Origin: Solibacillus daqui | Lineage (GTDB): Bacteria > Bacillota > Bacilli > Bacillales_A > Planococcaceae | Assembly: GCF_028747805.1 (NCBI RefSeq) | Contig: NZ_CP114887.1 | Location: 241,501-305,500 of the forward strand | Length of the DNA stretch: 64,000 nucleotides | Direction of reading: 5' to 3' | Shown: piece after piece, positions 43,773 to 50,933 of the stretch | Layout: each line of letters opens with the position of its first letter | Numbering within the stretch: position 1 is the stretch's first letter | Position numbers and translations under genes: made by a program | Notes under the pieces: model-generated | What the model saw: only the letters and a program-made list of their open reading frames with translations | Told to the model about the DNA's origin: nothing | Databases searched by the model: none

Positions 43773-44717
43773 TTATGCCATTTTTGCTTCTGTTAATGTT
43801 GGTAACGCTTCGATTGCTCCGACTTTTTCGCATACTTTTGCACCAACACGATTTGCAAATTCGATAATCGATACCCACTCAGCTTGCGAGATTTCTGTCG
43901 TGTCACGCAGAGCTAGCTCATACAATACCGCGCCAACAAACGCATCGCCAGCTCCGGTTGCATCGATTGCATTTACTGAAATGGAAGGAACTACTGTAAT
44001 CACACCATTTTGAATGTAAATTGTACCCTCTGCACCTTGTGTAATGGCAATTGCTTTATCTTCGAATTGAGTAGCCCAATTTAACGCTTCCTTAAAATTT
44101 TCCGTACGGGCGAATAATAGTAGTTCCTCGCTACTCATTTTAATAAAATGCGCGGCGTCGATAAAAGGTGCACATTTTTCGATAAATCGCTCAGTGTCAC
44201 CCTTCCATAAATTTGTGCGGTAATTCGGATCAAATGAAATAAAATGATTTTGCATAATTAATGTTTGCATCAACTGCTCGTATGTTTTACTAAATGGGTC
44301 ACTAAGCAGTGCGGTTGCAGAACCGAAATGAATAATATCCATGTCCATTAGCTTTTGTAAATATAAGTCTTCAATGCGTAGCAGCTCGTCAGCACCACGA
44401 TTAAAAATAAAGTCGCGCTCACCATCCATTTCACGAGAGACAAAAGCAAGAGTTGTTGGTGCAGAAGGATCTAAAATGAGTTGTTCTGTACAGACACCGG
44501 CATTTTGCAGTGTTTGCTGTAAAAAGTGGCCAAAAGCATCATCGCCAACTTTACCGCAAAAGAAAGCGTTACCACCAAATTTGGCAATCGCTGCTGCGAC
44601 ATTTGCTGGAGCGCCACCTGCTTGTTTTTCGAAAGTTGTTGCTTCTATAAGAGACTGTTGGATTTCAGTCGTAAAAAAATCGATTAGTAATTCACCGATG
44701 CAAAGAATTTTCTTCAA
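43773..44717 (-). CDS. Fructokinase / PfkB-family sugar kinase
   Basis: A 314-aa ribokinase-fold kinase that phosphorylates a free sugar (probably fructose) with ATP. The N-terminal motif GGAPANVAAAIAKFGG is near residue 34, and the C-terminal signature DATGAGDAFVGAVL near 252 holds the catalytic Asp and anion hole. The start is TTG 44717 with AGGAGG eight bases upstream. No sugar transporter or hydrolase is adjacent, so the sugar is inferred from family resemblance to fructokinases. A cre-like sequence TGAAAGCGTTTAAA lies 170 bases upstream, inside the terminator of the small locus. Confidence 0.88.
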   Translation of the reverse strand: MKKILCIGELLIDFFTTEIQQSLIEATTFEKQAGGAPANVAAAIAKFGGNAFFCGKVGDDAFGHFLQQTLQNAGVCTEQLILDPSAPTTLAFVSREMDGERDFIFNRGADELLRIEDLYLQKLMDMDIIHFGSATALLSDPFSKTYEQLMQTLIMQNHFISFDPNYRTNLWKGDTERFIEKCAPFIDAAHFIKMSSEELLLFARTENFKEALNWATQFEDKAIAITQGAEGTIYIQNGVITVVPSISVNAIDATGAGDAFVGAVLYELALRDTTEISQAEWVSIIEFANRVGAKVCEKVGAIEALPTLTEAKMA

Positions 44718-44871
44718 AAGAGAGTCCTCCTAAATTCCATAGTTCTTTAAATTTTGGCATAGATATGCCAAAAATAAAAACAATTACGTTGAAATTGAAG
44801 TGAAAAATGTATAAAAATTACAATTATGTGTCGGTTAATTATTAGGTTTTTACCCTTTGGAATACAAAAAA

Positions 44872-44900
44872 ACACTTTCACAAAAAGGTGAAAGCGTTTA
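44872..44900 (-). terminator. Terminator of the small orphan locus
   Basis: Stem AACGCTTTCAC/GTGAAAGTGTT (one G-U) with loop CTTTTT, followed on the minus strand by TTTTTTG. Confidence 0.8.
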
Positions 44901-44904
44901 AAAG

Positions 44905-45045
44905 TTAAATATTAGCTAGCATACTTATGTAAGCAGCCACATTGCCGTAGTTATTATAGAAAGTTTTAAACCACCACTCCTCAAAGTGGGTGTTCGCAAA
45001 TGCTATCCTGTCTATCCCAGAGTCAAAAGAGTCCGGGCACGCCAT
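44905..45045 (-). CDS. Possible 46-aa protein in a structured small transcript
   Basis: An open frame from ATG 45045 (MACPDSFDSGIDRIAFAN then ...HFEEWWFKTFYNNYG and ending SMLANI) looks protein-like, with GC content above its surroundings. Its ATG has only a weak ribosome binding site; ATG 45054, in another frame, has GGGAG at good spacing but encodes just 13 codons. The same bases also fold well: AAGTTTTAACC (about 45090) pairs with GGTTTAAAACTT (about 44965), GCTACGTTG (about 45113) with CAATGTGGC (about 44939), and there is an inner CCCGGA..CTGGG hairpin. It may be a small gene, a structured RNA or a decayed gene. Confidence 0.35.
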   Translation of the reverse strand: MACPDSFDSGIDRIAFANTHFEEWWFKTFYNNYGNVAAYISMLANI

Positions 45046-45125
45046 TCCAACATCGATGTAAAACTCCCTGTATAAGTATAAAGGTTAAAACTTAATATTC
45101 GTACGTACAACGTAGCCTTATTGTT

Positions 45126-45154
45126 ATCATATAGTATCATTTTGTACATTGCAA
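45126..45154 (-). promoter_or_regulatory. Promoter of the small orphan locus
   Basis: On the minus strand -35 TTGCAA (45149-45154), 17-bp spacer, -10 TATGAT (45126-45131). Transcription would begin near 45119, giving a ~240-nt RNA to the terminator at 44872. Confidence 0.6.
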
Positions 45155-45196
45155 TAAAGTATGTTTTCGAAAAAAAGTCAAATAATTTGAATGGTC

Positions 45197-45475
45197 TTAT
45201 TGTATATCATCTAGAGTGATTTTTGCATTTGATTGAAAATGTAGGCTATATCTACGTTCATAATAAATTGGCGCATCGCCTTCTTTTTTACCGTCACGGT
45301 TGTCGAATTTTTCGTCCATATAGACAAATACAGAGTCGTAACGAATGCCGTCTGCGTTGAGTGTTTTTGAATATCCTGAACATGATTAAAAAACGTCTCT
45401 TTAGATTAGCCTTTATACAAAGGAAATTCAATTGTTATCGATGGGGCAACAGGGACATCTACAGTTGGTGACCAA
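45197..45475 (-). pseudogene. C-terminal debris of an anti-sigma-factor-like membrane protein
   Basis: Protein-like pieces in different frames run in order on the minus strand: QADWSPTVDVPVAPSITIEF (ends in TAA near 45414), SKETFFNHVQDIQK, and, after a frameshift, NADGIRYDSVFVYMDEKFDN continuing to ...SNAKITLDDIQ and a stop at 45197. Position directly after a broken ECF sigma gene suggests the remains of its cognate anti-sigma factor (extracytoplasmic C-terminal part). The N-terminal half is deleted. No function is expected. Confidence 0.6.
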
Positions 45476-45898
45476 TCAGCTTGTGAAAATTGTTTTGGAA
45501 CGGAGCAACACAATTTCTTTCAATGGTGGTTCTATTTGCTCGATTTTTGTTAGGAGCCGTTTAGCTTCGTCTTTTAGCTCGATTAATTGCTCTGTCGTAA
45601 ATAAAGGCAACGTTGGCTGTGCTTCAATTTTCGTGAGTAAGTTCTTTTCATAGTGCTTTTTGCGATAGTGTTTTTTTAATAAATTGTTCGCTATTTTAAA
45701 TAGCCATGTCGAAAGGGTAGCCTCTCCACGATATGTATGAATGGACTTTGTTGCTTCGTAAAAAACATCCTGAGTTAGATCTTCAGCGATGGCTGAGTAG
45801 GACGTTTTTATGAAAAAGTAAGCGTCAGTTTTGGCTGAAGATCTGTATAAATTTGCGCTAACGCATTCACTCAGTTCACCTCTCAAAATGTTCTTCAA
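45476..45898 (-). pseudogene. Broken ECF sigma factor gene
   Basis: The core carries sigma region 2: AIAEDLTQDVFYEATKSIHT and GEATLSTWLFKIANNLLKKH. Region 4 is missing: after PPLKEIVLLR the frame runs into unrelated sequence and stops. The N-terminal part is also shifted; the expected AQIYTDLQPKLTLTFS appears in another frame just before FIKTSYS. So the gene has at least one frameshift and a 3' deletion that joins it to the anti-sigma debris. Intact ECF factors are about 170-190 aa. Confidence 0.72.
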
Positions 45899-45943
45899 TA
45901 GTAAAGTACCTTCAACTTAGGATTCGTTATAAAAAAAGTCAAA

Positions 45944-45978
45944 ATAAAAAAGCCTTCCTGCCGTTTCGGAAGCCTTTG
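45944..45978 (-). terminator. Terminator of the YfbR-like gene
   Basis: Minus-strand hairpin AAAGGCTTCC/GGAAGGCTTT with one mismatch, followed by TTTTTATTT. Confidence 0.7.
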
Positions 45979-45981
45979 TCG

Positions 45982-46617
45982 TTAATCTGTATGTTGTTTT
46001 AAGATGTTTTCTGTTAGCTTTGCAATATCTATAATTGTTTTTTCGGCGACTGCATCCGCTAAAATTTCGTTGCGGAAGTATTGTACGCTTGTCGGTAAAT
46101 CAATTAGTAGCAGTTTGGATAATGCTACTTGGTACATATGAACAAACTCTTTATCTGTATTGCCACGCTTTAATTCAGCGAAGGATTCGTAAAACTGATC
46201 GAGCTTATCAGCAAATTCGAGTAAACGGCCTTCGATCGTGCCATCCTTGCCTTCTTTCATACGCTCAAAGAAAATGTCCTGTAAGTCTTCCGGAATTTCT
46301 TCAATAATGAATTTCTCCATCATCTTTTCTTCAACATGAGAAAGCATTTGCTTTAACTCAACGCTTGCATGTTTGACCGGCGTTTTAATATCGCCAATGA
46401 ACACTTCGGCAAAATCGTGGTTAATTGTTTTTTCGTATAATGACTTCCAATCAATGTTGTTGCCTGCACGTTCCTCAAGTGTCGCGAAAAACATCGCATA
46501 TTGTGAAACTTTCCACGAATGAGCTGCTACGTTATGTTCTTCAAATTTAAAGCGTCCTGGACAGCGAATAATGCGCTCAAGGTCGTTTAAACTTGTAAAA
46601 AATGTGTGGATTCCTAT
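45982..46617 (-). CDS. YfbR-like 5'-deoxynucleotidase (HD superfamily), probable non-ATG start
   Basis: A ~211-aa HD-domain hydrolase that removes phosphate from deoxynucleoside monophosphates. Motifs: CPGRFKFEEHNVAAHSWKVS near the N-terminus (metal-binding His), INHDFAEVFIGDIKTPVKH (HD) and LEFADKLDQFYES (Asp). Family members begin M-GIHxFFTSL; here the codon before GIH is ATA (46617-46615), with AGGAG 8 bases upstream. The in-frame GTG at 46626 overlaps the AGGAG itself and is badly placed. So ATA, or ATT three bases earlier, is the likely start codon, unless this strain's sequence has a point change. Confidence 0.82.
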   Translation of the reverse strand: MGIHTFFTSLNDLERIIRCPGRFKFEEHNVAAHSWKVSQYAMFFATLEERAGNNIDWKSLYEKTINHDFAEVFIGDIKTPVKHASVELKQMLSHVEEKMMEKFIIEEIPEDLQDIFFERMKEGKDGTIEGRLLEFADKLDQFYESFAELKRGNTDKEFVHMYQVALSKLLLIDLPTSVQYFRNEILADAVAEKTIIDIAKLTENILKQHTD

Positions 46618-46796
46618 AATTATCACTCCTTTAATTTGGTTAACTTTATTTTACTCCTTGTTATACCCGAAAAACGAATTTTTAAAAGTTCTTAAAAAAA
46701 CTTTAACAATCCATTTACAAAGGGAATATTCGAGTCGGAATTCCAATCACAATAGGAGCAACCTCCTTAAGAAGATTATTACTACTTGAGACGAGC

Positions 46797-46832
46797 ACTG
46801 TCCAAAAAGGAAGTACTTCTGGACAGCCTCTC
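46797..46832. repeat. R3-type hairpin
   Basis: CTGTCC...AAGTACTTCT...GGACAG matches the hairpin at 43611 and stands between the small motility-protein gene and an AT-rich gap. It probably ends the minus-strand gene. Confidence 0.6.
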
Positions 46833-46841
46833 CTATAGAGC

Positions 46842-47030
46842 TTAAACTTGGACGTCAATTACCTGTCCCTTGTAAGGGTGGGCTGCAGGTGCAGCTTGTT
46901 GCTGAGGAATATCTTCCATCATTTCAATGACACCGGCTGCGCCAGTAGTCATGGCTTTGTCTAAAATGCTCATTTGCAAAGTTTGTTGTAGTGACGCAAG
47001 TTGAGAAGTCATCATCGTATTAATGTCCAT
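46842..47030 (-). CDS. Putative motility protein, YjfB family
   Basis: A 62-aa protein starting MDINTMMTSQLASLQQTL, with the helical SILDKAMTTGAAGVIEMME stretch typical of small YjfB-type proteins, which belong to the motility regulon in Bacillus. The C-terminus is Gln/Ala/Pro-rich. ATG 47030 follows AAGGAGGGGA; the upstream extension in the same frame has no site. No flagellar gene is adjacent. Confidence 0.75.
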   Translation of the reverse strand: MDINTMMTSQLASLQQTLQMSILDKAMTTGAAGVIEMMEDIPQQQAAPAAHPYKGQVIDVQV

Positions 47031-47144
47031 TATTATCCCCTCCTTTTTCTTTTTATCGACATATTCATTAAAAATTCGAACGCTTCTTGATGTGTTTGTC
47101 ATGTAATGGCAAATAAATTGCCAATTTTTATCGAAAAATACCAT

Positions 47145-47289
47145 TATTGACGGTTAAAATGCAGAAAACTTGCTAATGATGATAGTAAAAATGTGATATT
47201 TATCCATTGATTTTGCAAAGTTTTTGTAATGCGCAGTTTATAAAGTCGTTATATAACGGCAATCTAGATACGGTAATGTGGGAGCACAG
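47145..47289. other. Intergenic stretch before R1 copy 3
   Basis: AT-rich, no ORF. It probably holds the promoters of the divergent motility-protein and LysM-3D genes, but none was assigned. Confidence 0.4.
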
Positions 47290-47416
47290 TTTAACTTGCC
47301 TCTGTAGTTGATGCAAGTTAAAGCCATGGCGGTTCTCACAGGTTTTTGAAGGAGCAATTCATTTCAAGCTAACTCAAAAAATCTGGTTAAGAGTTAGTCA
47401 AGGCGTATTTGATAAG
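47290..47416. repeat. R1 structured repeat, copy 3 (degenerate)
   Basis: TTAACTTG...CAAGTTAAAGCC, GGCGG..CTCACAGGTTTTTGA, an AATCTGG element and a GGCGTATTTGATAAG end align in order with copies 1 and 2. Many bases differ but the hairpin plan is kept. It lies in the leader of the LysM-3D gene, ending about 40 bases before its start. Confidence 0.7.
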
Positions 47417-47456
47417 GGTGTCGAATTTACTTACAAGAAATTGGAGGAACAGTAAA

Positions 47457-48236
47457 TTGAAGAATAAAAAGATGATTGCATTAACATTAGCTGGAGCATT
47501 AACCTTCTGGGGATTTGTCGCGAAAGGAGCTTCGGCAGAACCATACACAATTCAATCGGGTGATACACTGTATTCGATTAGTCAGCAATTCAATACAACC
47601 ATTGCATCGATAATGGAAGTTAATCATTTAAAGAGTGATTTAATATATGCTGATGACACGATAGAAATTGGCTTGGACACGGAGTTATACCTTATAGAAC
47701 CAGGTGATACATTATTTCGAATAGCTGCAGACCACAATGTATCTGTCGAACAGTTGCAAGAATGGAATGACCTAAGTTCAGATTTAATTTATGCAGGTGA
47801 TACAATTTCAGTTTCAGGTTCAACGGAAGAGGTCCTCGCAGTAATAGCGGATCAATCAAGTGATGCGGATTCAAATGCAACAGAAACAGATTCATCTGAT
47901 CGCGTTGAAACAATAGAAGAAACATCTGCGCCAACATCAAATGTCGAACGGACAATGACAGTTGAAGCGACTGCCTATACAGCTTATTGTGATGGCTGCT
48001 CAGGTACAACAGCGAACGGTACAAATTTACGTGCTAACCCAAATTTAAAAGTAATCGCAGTTGATCCACGTGTCATTCCATTAGGTACAAAAGTATGGGT
48101 TGAAGGCTACGGGGAAGCAGTAGCAGCGGATACAGGTGGTGCGATCAAAGGCAATAAAATCGACGTGTTTATACCAAATTTAGATGGTGCTTATGAATGG
48201 GGGCGCCGTACAGTAACAATCAAAATTTTAGACTAA
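47457..48236 (+). CDS. Secreted cell-wall protein with two LysM and a 3D domain (YocH/YabE-type)
   Basis: A 259-aa exported protein. It has a signal peptide (about residues 1-29, ALTLAGALTFWGFVAKGASA), LysM repeats at about 30-73 (YTIQSGDTLYSISQQFN) and 76-120 (YLIEPGDTLFRIAADHN), a Ser/Thr/Glu linker and a C-terminal 3D domain with its three Asp (VIAVDPRVIPLGTKVWV, AADTGG, IDVFIP). It binds peptidoglycan and probably cleaves it (muralytic, lytic-transglycosylase-like). The start is TTG 47457 with GGAGGA upstream. The R1 repeat occupies its leader. Confidence 0.9.
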   Translation: MKNKKMIALTLAGALTFWGFVAKGASAEPYTIQSGDTLYSISQQFNTTIASIMEVNHLKSDLIYADDTIEIGLDTELYLIEPGDTLFRIAADHNVSVEQLQEWNDLSSDLIYAGDTISVSGSTEEVLAVIADQSSDADSNATETDSSDRVETIEETSAPTSNVERTMTVEATAYTAYCDGCSGTTANGTNLRANPNLKVIAVDPRVIPLGTKVWVEGYGEAVAADTGGAIKGNKIDVFIPNLDGAYEWGRRTVTIKILD

Positions 48237-48284
48237 TAATTAGTGGACATGTATATTGAATGAAATAACATGTTCATAACAATT

Positions 48285-48326
48285 AAGAAGTGTCGTTTTC
48301 TAATTTGGAAAACGGCATTTTTTTAT
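48285..48326 (+). terminator. Terminator of the LysM-3D gene
   Basis: Stem GTCGTTTTC/GAAAACGGC with flanking pairs, followed by ATTTTTTTA. Confidence 0.8.
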
Positions 48327-48385
48327 GGACTCGATGTGCATAACTTTTTACTAATTTGAAATACTAATGCAAAAGGAGTGACGAT

Positions 48386-48925
48386 ATGCGGAAAGTATGG
48401 ATTATTAGTAGTGTGATGTTATTAGTGGGTTGTAATTATTTTCAATCCGAAAAAGTTCCAGTAAGCGCTCCGCAAGCTCTATCAGCAAAAGCGTTGATGT
48501 ACAATACAAAAAATGAATTGGTTGGCGAAATTGCGCTGAAAGAAACCGAAAAAGGTGTGGAATTAACAGCGGTTATAAATAATTTAACGCCAGGAGAACA
48601 TGGCATTCACTTACATGAAACTGGTAAATGTGAAGCACCCACTTTTGAAACGGCTGGTGCTCATTTTAATCCAACGAAAAAACAACATGGCATTAATAAC
48701 CCATTAGGACCACATAAGGGAGATTTACCGAATTTAGAGGTTGATGAAACAGGGCAGGTGCAATTAAATTTCATAACTGCCGATTTTACATTGGAAAAAG
48801 GCCAACAAACGTCAATTTTTGATGAAGATGGTACGTCAATTATTATTCATGAAAAGAGAGATGATTATAAAACAGACCCTTCAGGAAATTCAGGCGCGCG
48901 AATTGTATGTGGGGAAATAGAGTGA
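48386..48925 (+). CDS. sodC: Cu/Zn superoxide dismutase lipoprotein (SodC/YojM-like)
   Basis: A 179-aa lipoprotein with signal MRKVWIISSVMLLVGC and the lipidation Cys at about 16. The SOD fold carries metal ligands in GIHLHETGKC, GAHFNPTKKQHG, LGPHKGDLPN and IIIHEKRDD, plus the second disulfide Cys in RIVCGEIE. These are enough for both Cu and Zn sites; Bacillus YojM lacks some of them, so this one may be active against extracellular superoxide. Monocistronic, with a terminator directly after. Confidence 0.9.
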   Translation: MRKVWIISSVMLLVGCNYFQSEKVPVSAPQALSAKALMYNTKNELVGEIALKETEKGVELTAVINNLTPGEHGIHLHETGKCEAPTFETAGAHFNPTKKQHGINNPLGPHKGDLPNLEVDETGQVQLNFITADFTLEKGQQTSIFDEDGTSIIIHEKRDDYKTDPSGNSGARIVCGEIE

Positions 48926-48957
48926 ACTGCATTCCATAGGGAGTGCAGTTTTTTTGT
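48922..48957 (+). terminator. Terminator of sodC
   Basis: Stem AACTGCATTCC/GGAGTGCAGTT (one mismatch) followed by TTTTTTG. Confidence 0.85.
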
Positions 48958-49179
48958 GATGCTATATTAAATATTGTGGATGTCTTGAAAGTAAACATTT
49001 GATAACTTCATGCGAAAATAGTGATTCTGAAAATGATTTATACAAAAATTATGCGAAATTTTATCGCAGAAATGTAATTTTGTAAAGGTGTTAATAGTAT
49101 TTTTATGAAAATAACAGAAATAAAAAGGTTTTAAGAGCTATGTATTAATTATCATAATATAAAAATATTTCTAATATTA

Positions 49180-49209
49180 TTGACTTTTGAATAAATATGT
49201 ATGTAAAAT
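49180..49209 (+). promoter_or_regulatory. Promoter of the TRAP operon with an ARG-box-like sequence
   Basis: -35 TTGACT (49180-49185), 18-bp spacer, -10 TAAAAT (49204-49209). The spacer TTTGAATAAATATGTATG resembles an AhrC/ArgR box (TGAATAAATATTCA-like). The rest of the 290-base gap after sodC shows no other feature. Confidence 0.5.
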
Positions 49210-49243
49210 GAATCCATGATTAAGTAAAAGGGGGAATTTTTAC

Positions 49244-50254
49244 ATGTTCAAATCTAAAAATATACTATTCATGTTTATTTTAAGCGCTTTCATTTTAGTG
49301 CTAGCGGCATGTGGTGGAGATGATAAATCTTCAACAGATTCTGGTACTTCAGATTCAGGTACAGATAAAGAAACAGCTGGAACTGATTATAGCGGTGAGT
49401 TTTTAAGTATTTTAACAGGTGGTACACAAGGAACTTACTACCCGTTAGGTGGTACATTCGCTGATTTAATTACTTCAGAAACAGGTGCTAAAGTAACAGC
49501 TGAGGTTTCACAAGCATCTGCTGCCAATATGACAGCACTTGACGCAGGTGAAGGCGATGTAGCATTCGTACAAACAGACATCGCGTACTATGCAACAAAC
49601 GGTACAATGATGTTTGATGGTAAAAAAATTGATTCAATTTCTGCATTAGGGGCGTTATATCCAGAAACAATTCAATTAGTAACATTAGCAGATTCAGGCA
49701 TTAAAACTTATGCAGACTTAAAAGGTAAAAAGGTTTCTGTAGGTGCACCAGGTTCTGGAACATTTGCAAACGCAGAACAATTATTAGAAATACATGGTTT
49801 ATCAATGGATGATATTAAAGCGCAGAACTTAGATTTCGGTGAATCAACAGACGGTATTCAATCTGGTCAAATTGATGCAGCATTCATTACAGCAGGTTAT
49901 CCAACAAGTGCTGTAGAAGCATTAAACGCAACAAATGGTGTATACATTGTGCCGGTTGAAGCTGACAAAGCAGAAGAGTTAATCGCGAAATATCCATACT
50001 ATGCAGTGGATAACATTCCAGCAGGCACATATGGCTTAGAAGCAGATACACCAGCTGTATCAGTAGGCGCGATGTTAGCAGTTAAGAAGGATTTACCAGA
50101 AGACTTAGTTTATGCAATGACAAAGGCGATTTATGATAATACAGATAAAATCAGCCATGCAAAAGGCGCGTTAATTAAAGCAGAAACGGGCTTAGATGGA
50201 ATCGGTATTGATGTTCACCCAGGTGCACAAAAATACTTTGATGAAGTGAAGTAG
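49244..50254 (+). CDS. TAXI-family TRAP transporter solute-binding lipoprotein
   Basis: A 336-aa lipoprotein: signal with ILVLAAC lipobox (Cys about residue 23), Ser/Asp-rich linker, then the TAXI domain (SILTGGTQGTYYPLGGTFAD, GAPGSGTFANAEQLLE). TAXI receptors deliver carboxylates such as glutamate or glutarate-like acids to a fused TRAP permease, driven by an ion gradient. The order binding protein, DUF1850, permease is the normal one. AGGGGG precedes the ATG. Confidence 0.93.
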   Translation: MFKSKNILFMFILSAFILVLAACGGDDKSSTDSGTSDSGTDKETAGTDYSGEFLSILTGGTQGTYYPLGGTFADLITSETGAKVTAEVSQASAANMTALDAGEGDVAFVQTDIAYYATNGTMMFDGKKIDSISALGALYPETIQLVTLADSGIKTYADLKGKKVSVGAPGSGTFANAEQLLEIHGLSMDDIKAQNLDFGESTDGIQSGQIDAAFITAGYPTSAVEALNATNGVYIVPVEADKAEELIAKYPYYAVDNIPAGTYGLEADTPAVSVGAMLAVKKDLPEDLVYAMTKAIYDNTDKISHAKGALIKAETGLDGIGIDVHPGAQKYFDEVK

Positions 50255-50259
50255 TATCG

Positions 50260-50297
50260 GAAAGAGGCCTCTGGTGCAGTTTGCTCAGAGGTCTTTT
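50260..50297 (+). terminator. Hairpin between the TAXI gene and DUF1850 gene
   Basis: Stem AAGAGGCCTCTG/CAGAGGTCTTT followed by TTTAG. Probably partial, so that the binding protein is produced in excess over the permease. Confidence 0.75.
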
Positions 50298-50420
50298 TAG
50301 TGAATAAGAAAGTAATATTTCTAATAAAATCCATCTACAAAGAGACAACATTTCGCGCTATTTGCCGCGAAATATGTTTTTTAAATGCACACAGAGGTCT
50401 TGAATTCGCAGGTGATCGCA

Positions 50421-50933
50421 ATGAAGAAGTGGCTTGTCATTATATTTGTATTAATTAGTGTAATAATCTGTTTTATTCCATATGAGCGGAGTATAACATT
50501 TACACAGACACGTACAGAACAGCCTGTTATGTATTATTTGCCGCTGAATGATGCATTCGATTTCCAAATAGTATTTACGCATTCTATTCATTTAACAGAT
50601 GTAATAGAAAGCTATCGAGTGTTAACGAATAATGAACTACAGCTATTGTCAATGCAATATGAGGACGTAGCAATCGGAATGCCGAGTTCAGCAGAAGAGG
50701 GCCAAACATTAACGTATGAAAAAGGCCGATACACACTGCGTTATGATGATGCCAAATTAAAGGATTTTACGTTACATGTTGGTGATGTAGATTATAAATT
50801 AAATTTGCAGCATAAAGATGAAGTAATTGCACTAAAAGAAAAACTAACACGTGGGAAATCCTACGTACTTAAAATTAAGAAATTATCATTTTATCAAAAA
50901 ATGAAGGGAGTCGAATTAAATGAATCAAAATAA
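50421..50933 (+). CDS. DUF1850 protein of the TRAP-TAXI operon
   Basis: A 170-aa protein with one N-terminal hydrophobic segment (WLVIIFVLISVIICFI) and an extracytoplasmic domain. FTHSIHLTDVIESYRV is the DUF1850 signature. It nearly always sits between TAXI receptor and permease genes, and its role in transport is not known. ATG 50421, with CAGGTGATC upstream, gives the normal short N-terminus; ATG 50385 would add 12 polar residues before the segment. It overlaps the permease gene by 14 bases. Confidence 0.85.
   Translation: MKKWLVIIFVLISVIICFIPYERSITFTQTRTEQPVMYYLPLNDAFDFQIVFTHSIHLTDVIESYRVLTNNELQLLSMQYEDVAIGMPSSAEEGQTLTYEKGRYTLRYDDAKLKDFTLHVGDVDYKLNLQHKDEVIALKEKLTRGKSYVLKIKKLSFYQKMKGVELNESK

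Noticed and set aside
43589-43867. 92-aa plus-strand ORF after the kinase gene
   Set aside because: It is composed of an R3 repeat and antisense fructokinase sequence, with no ribosome binding site of its own.
44872-45120. 6S RNA
   Set aside because: Length and long pairing are compatible, but there is no single rod with a central bubble and no recognisable 6S core; listed only as an orphan locus.
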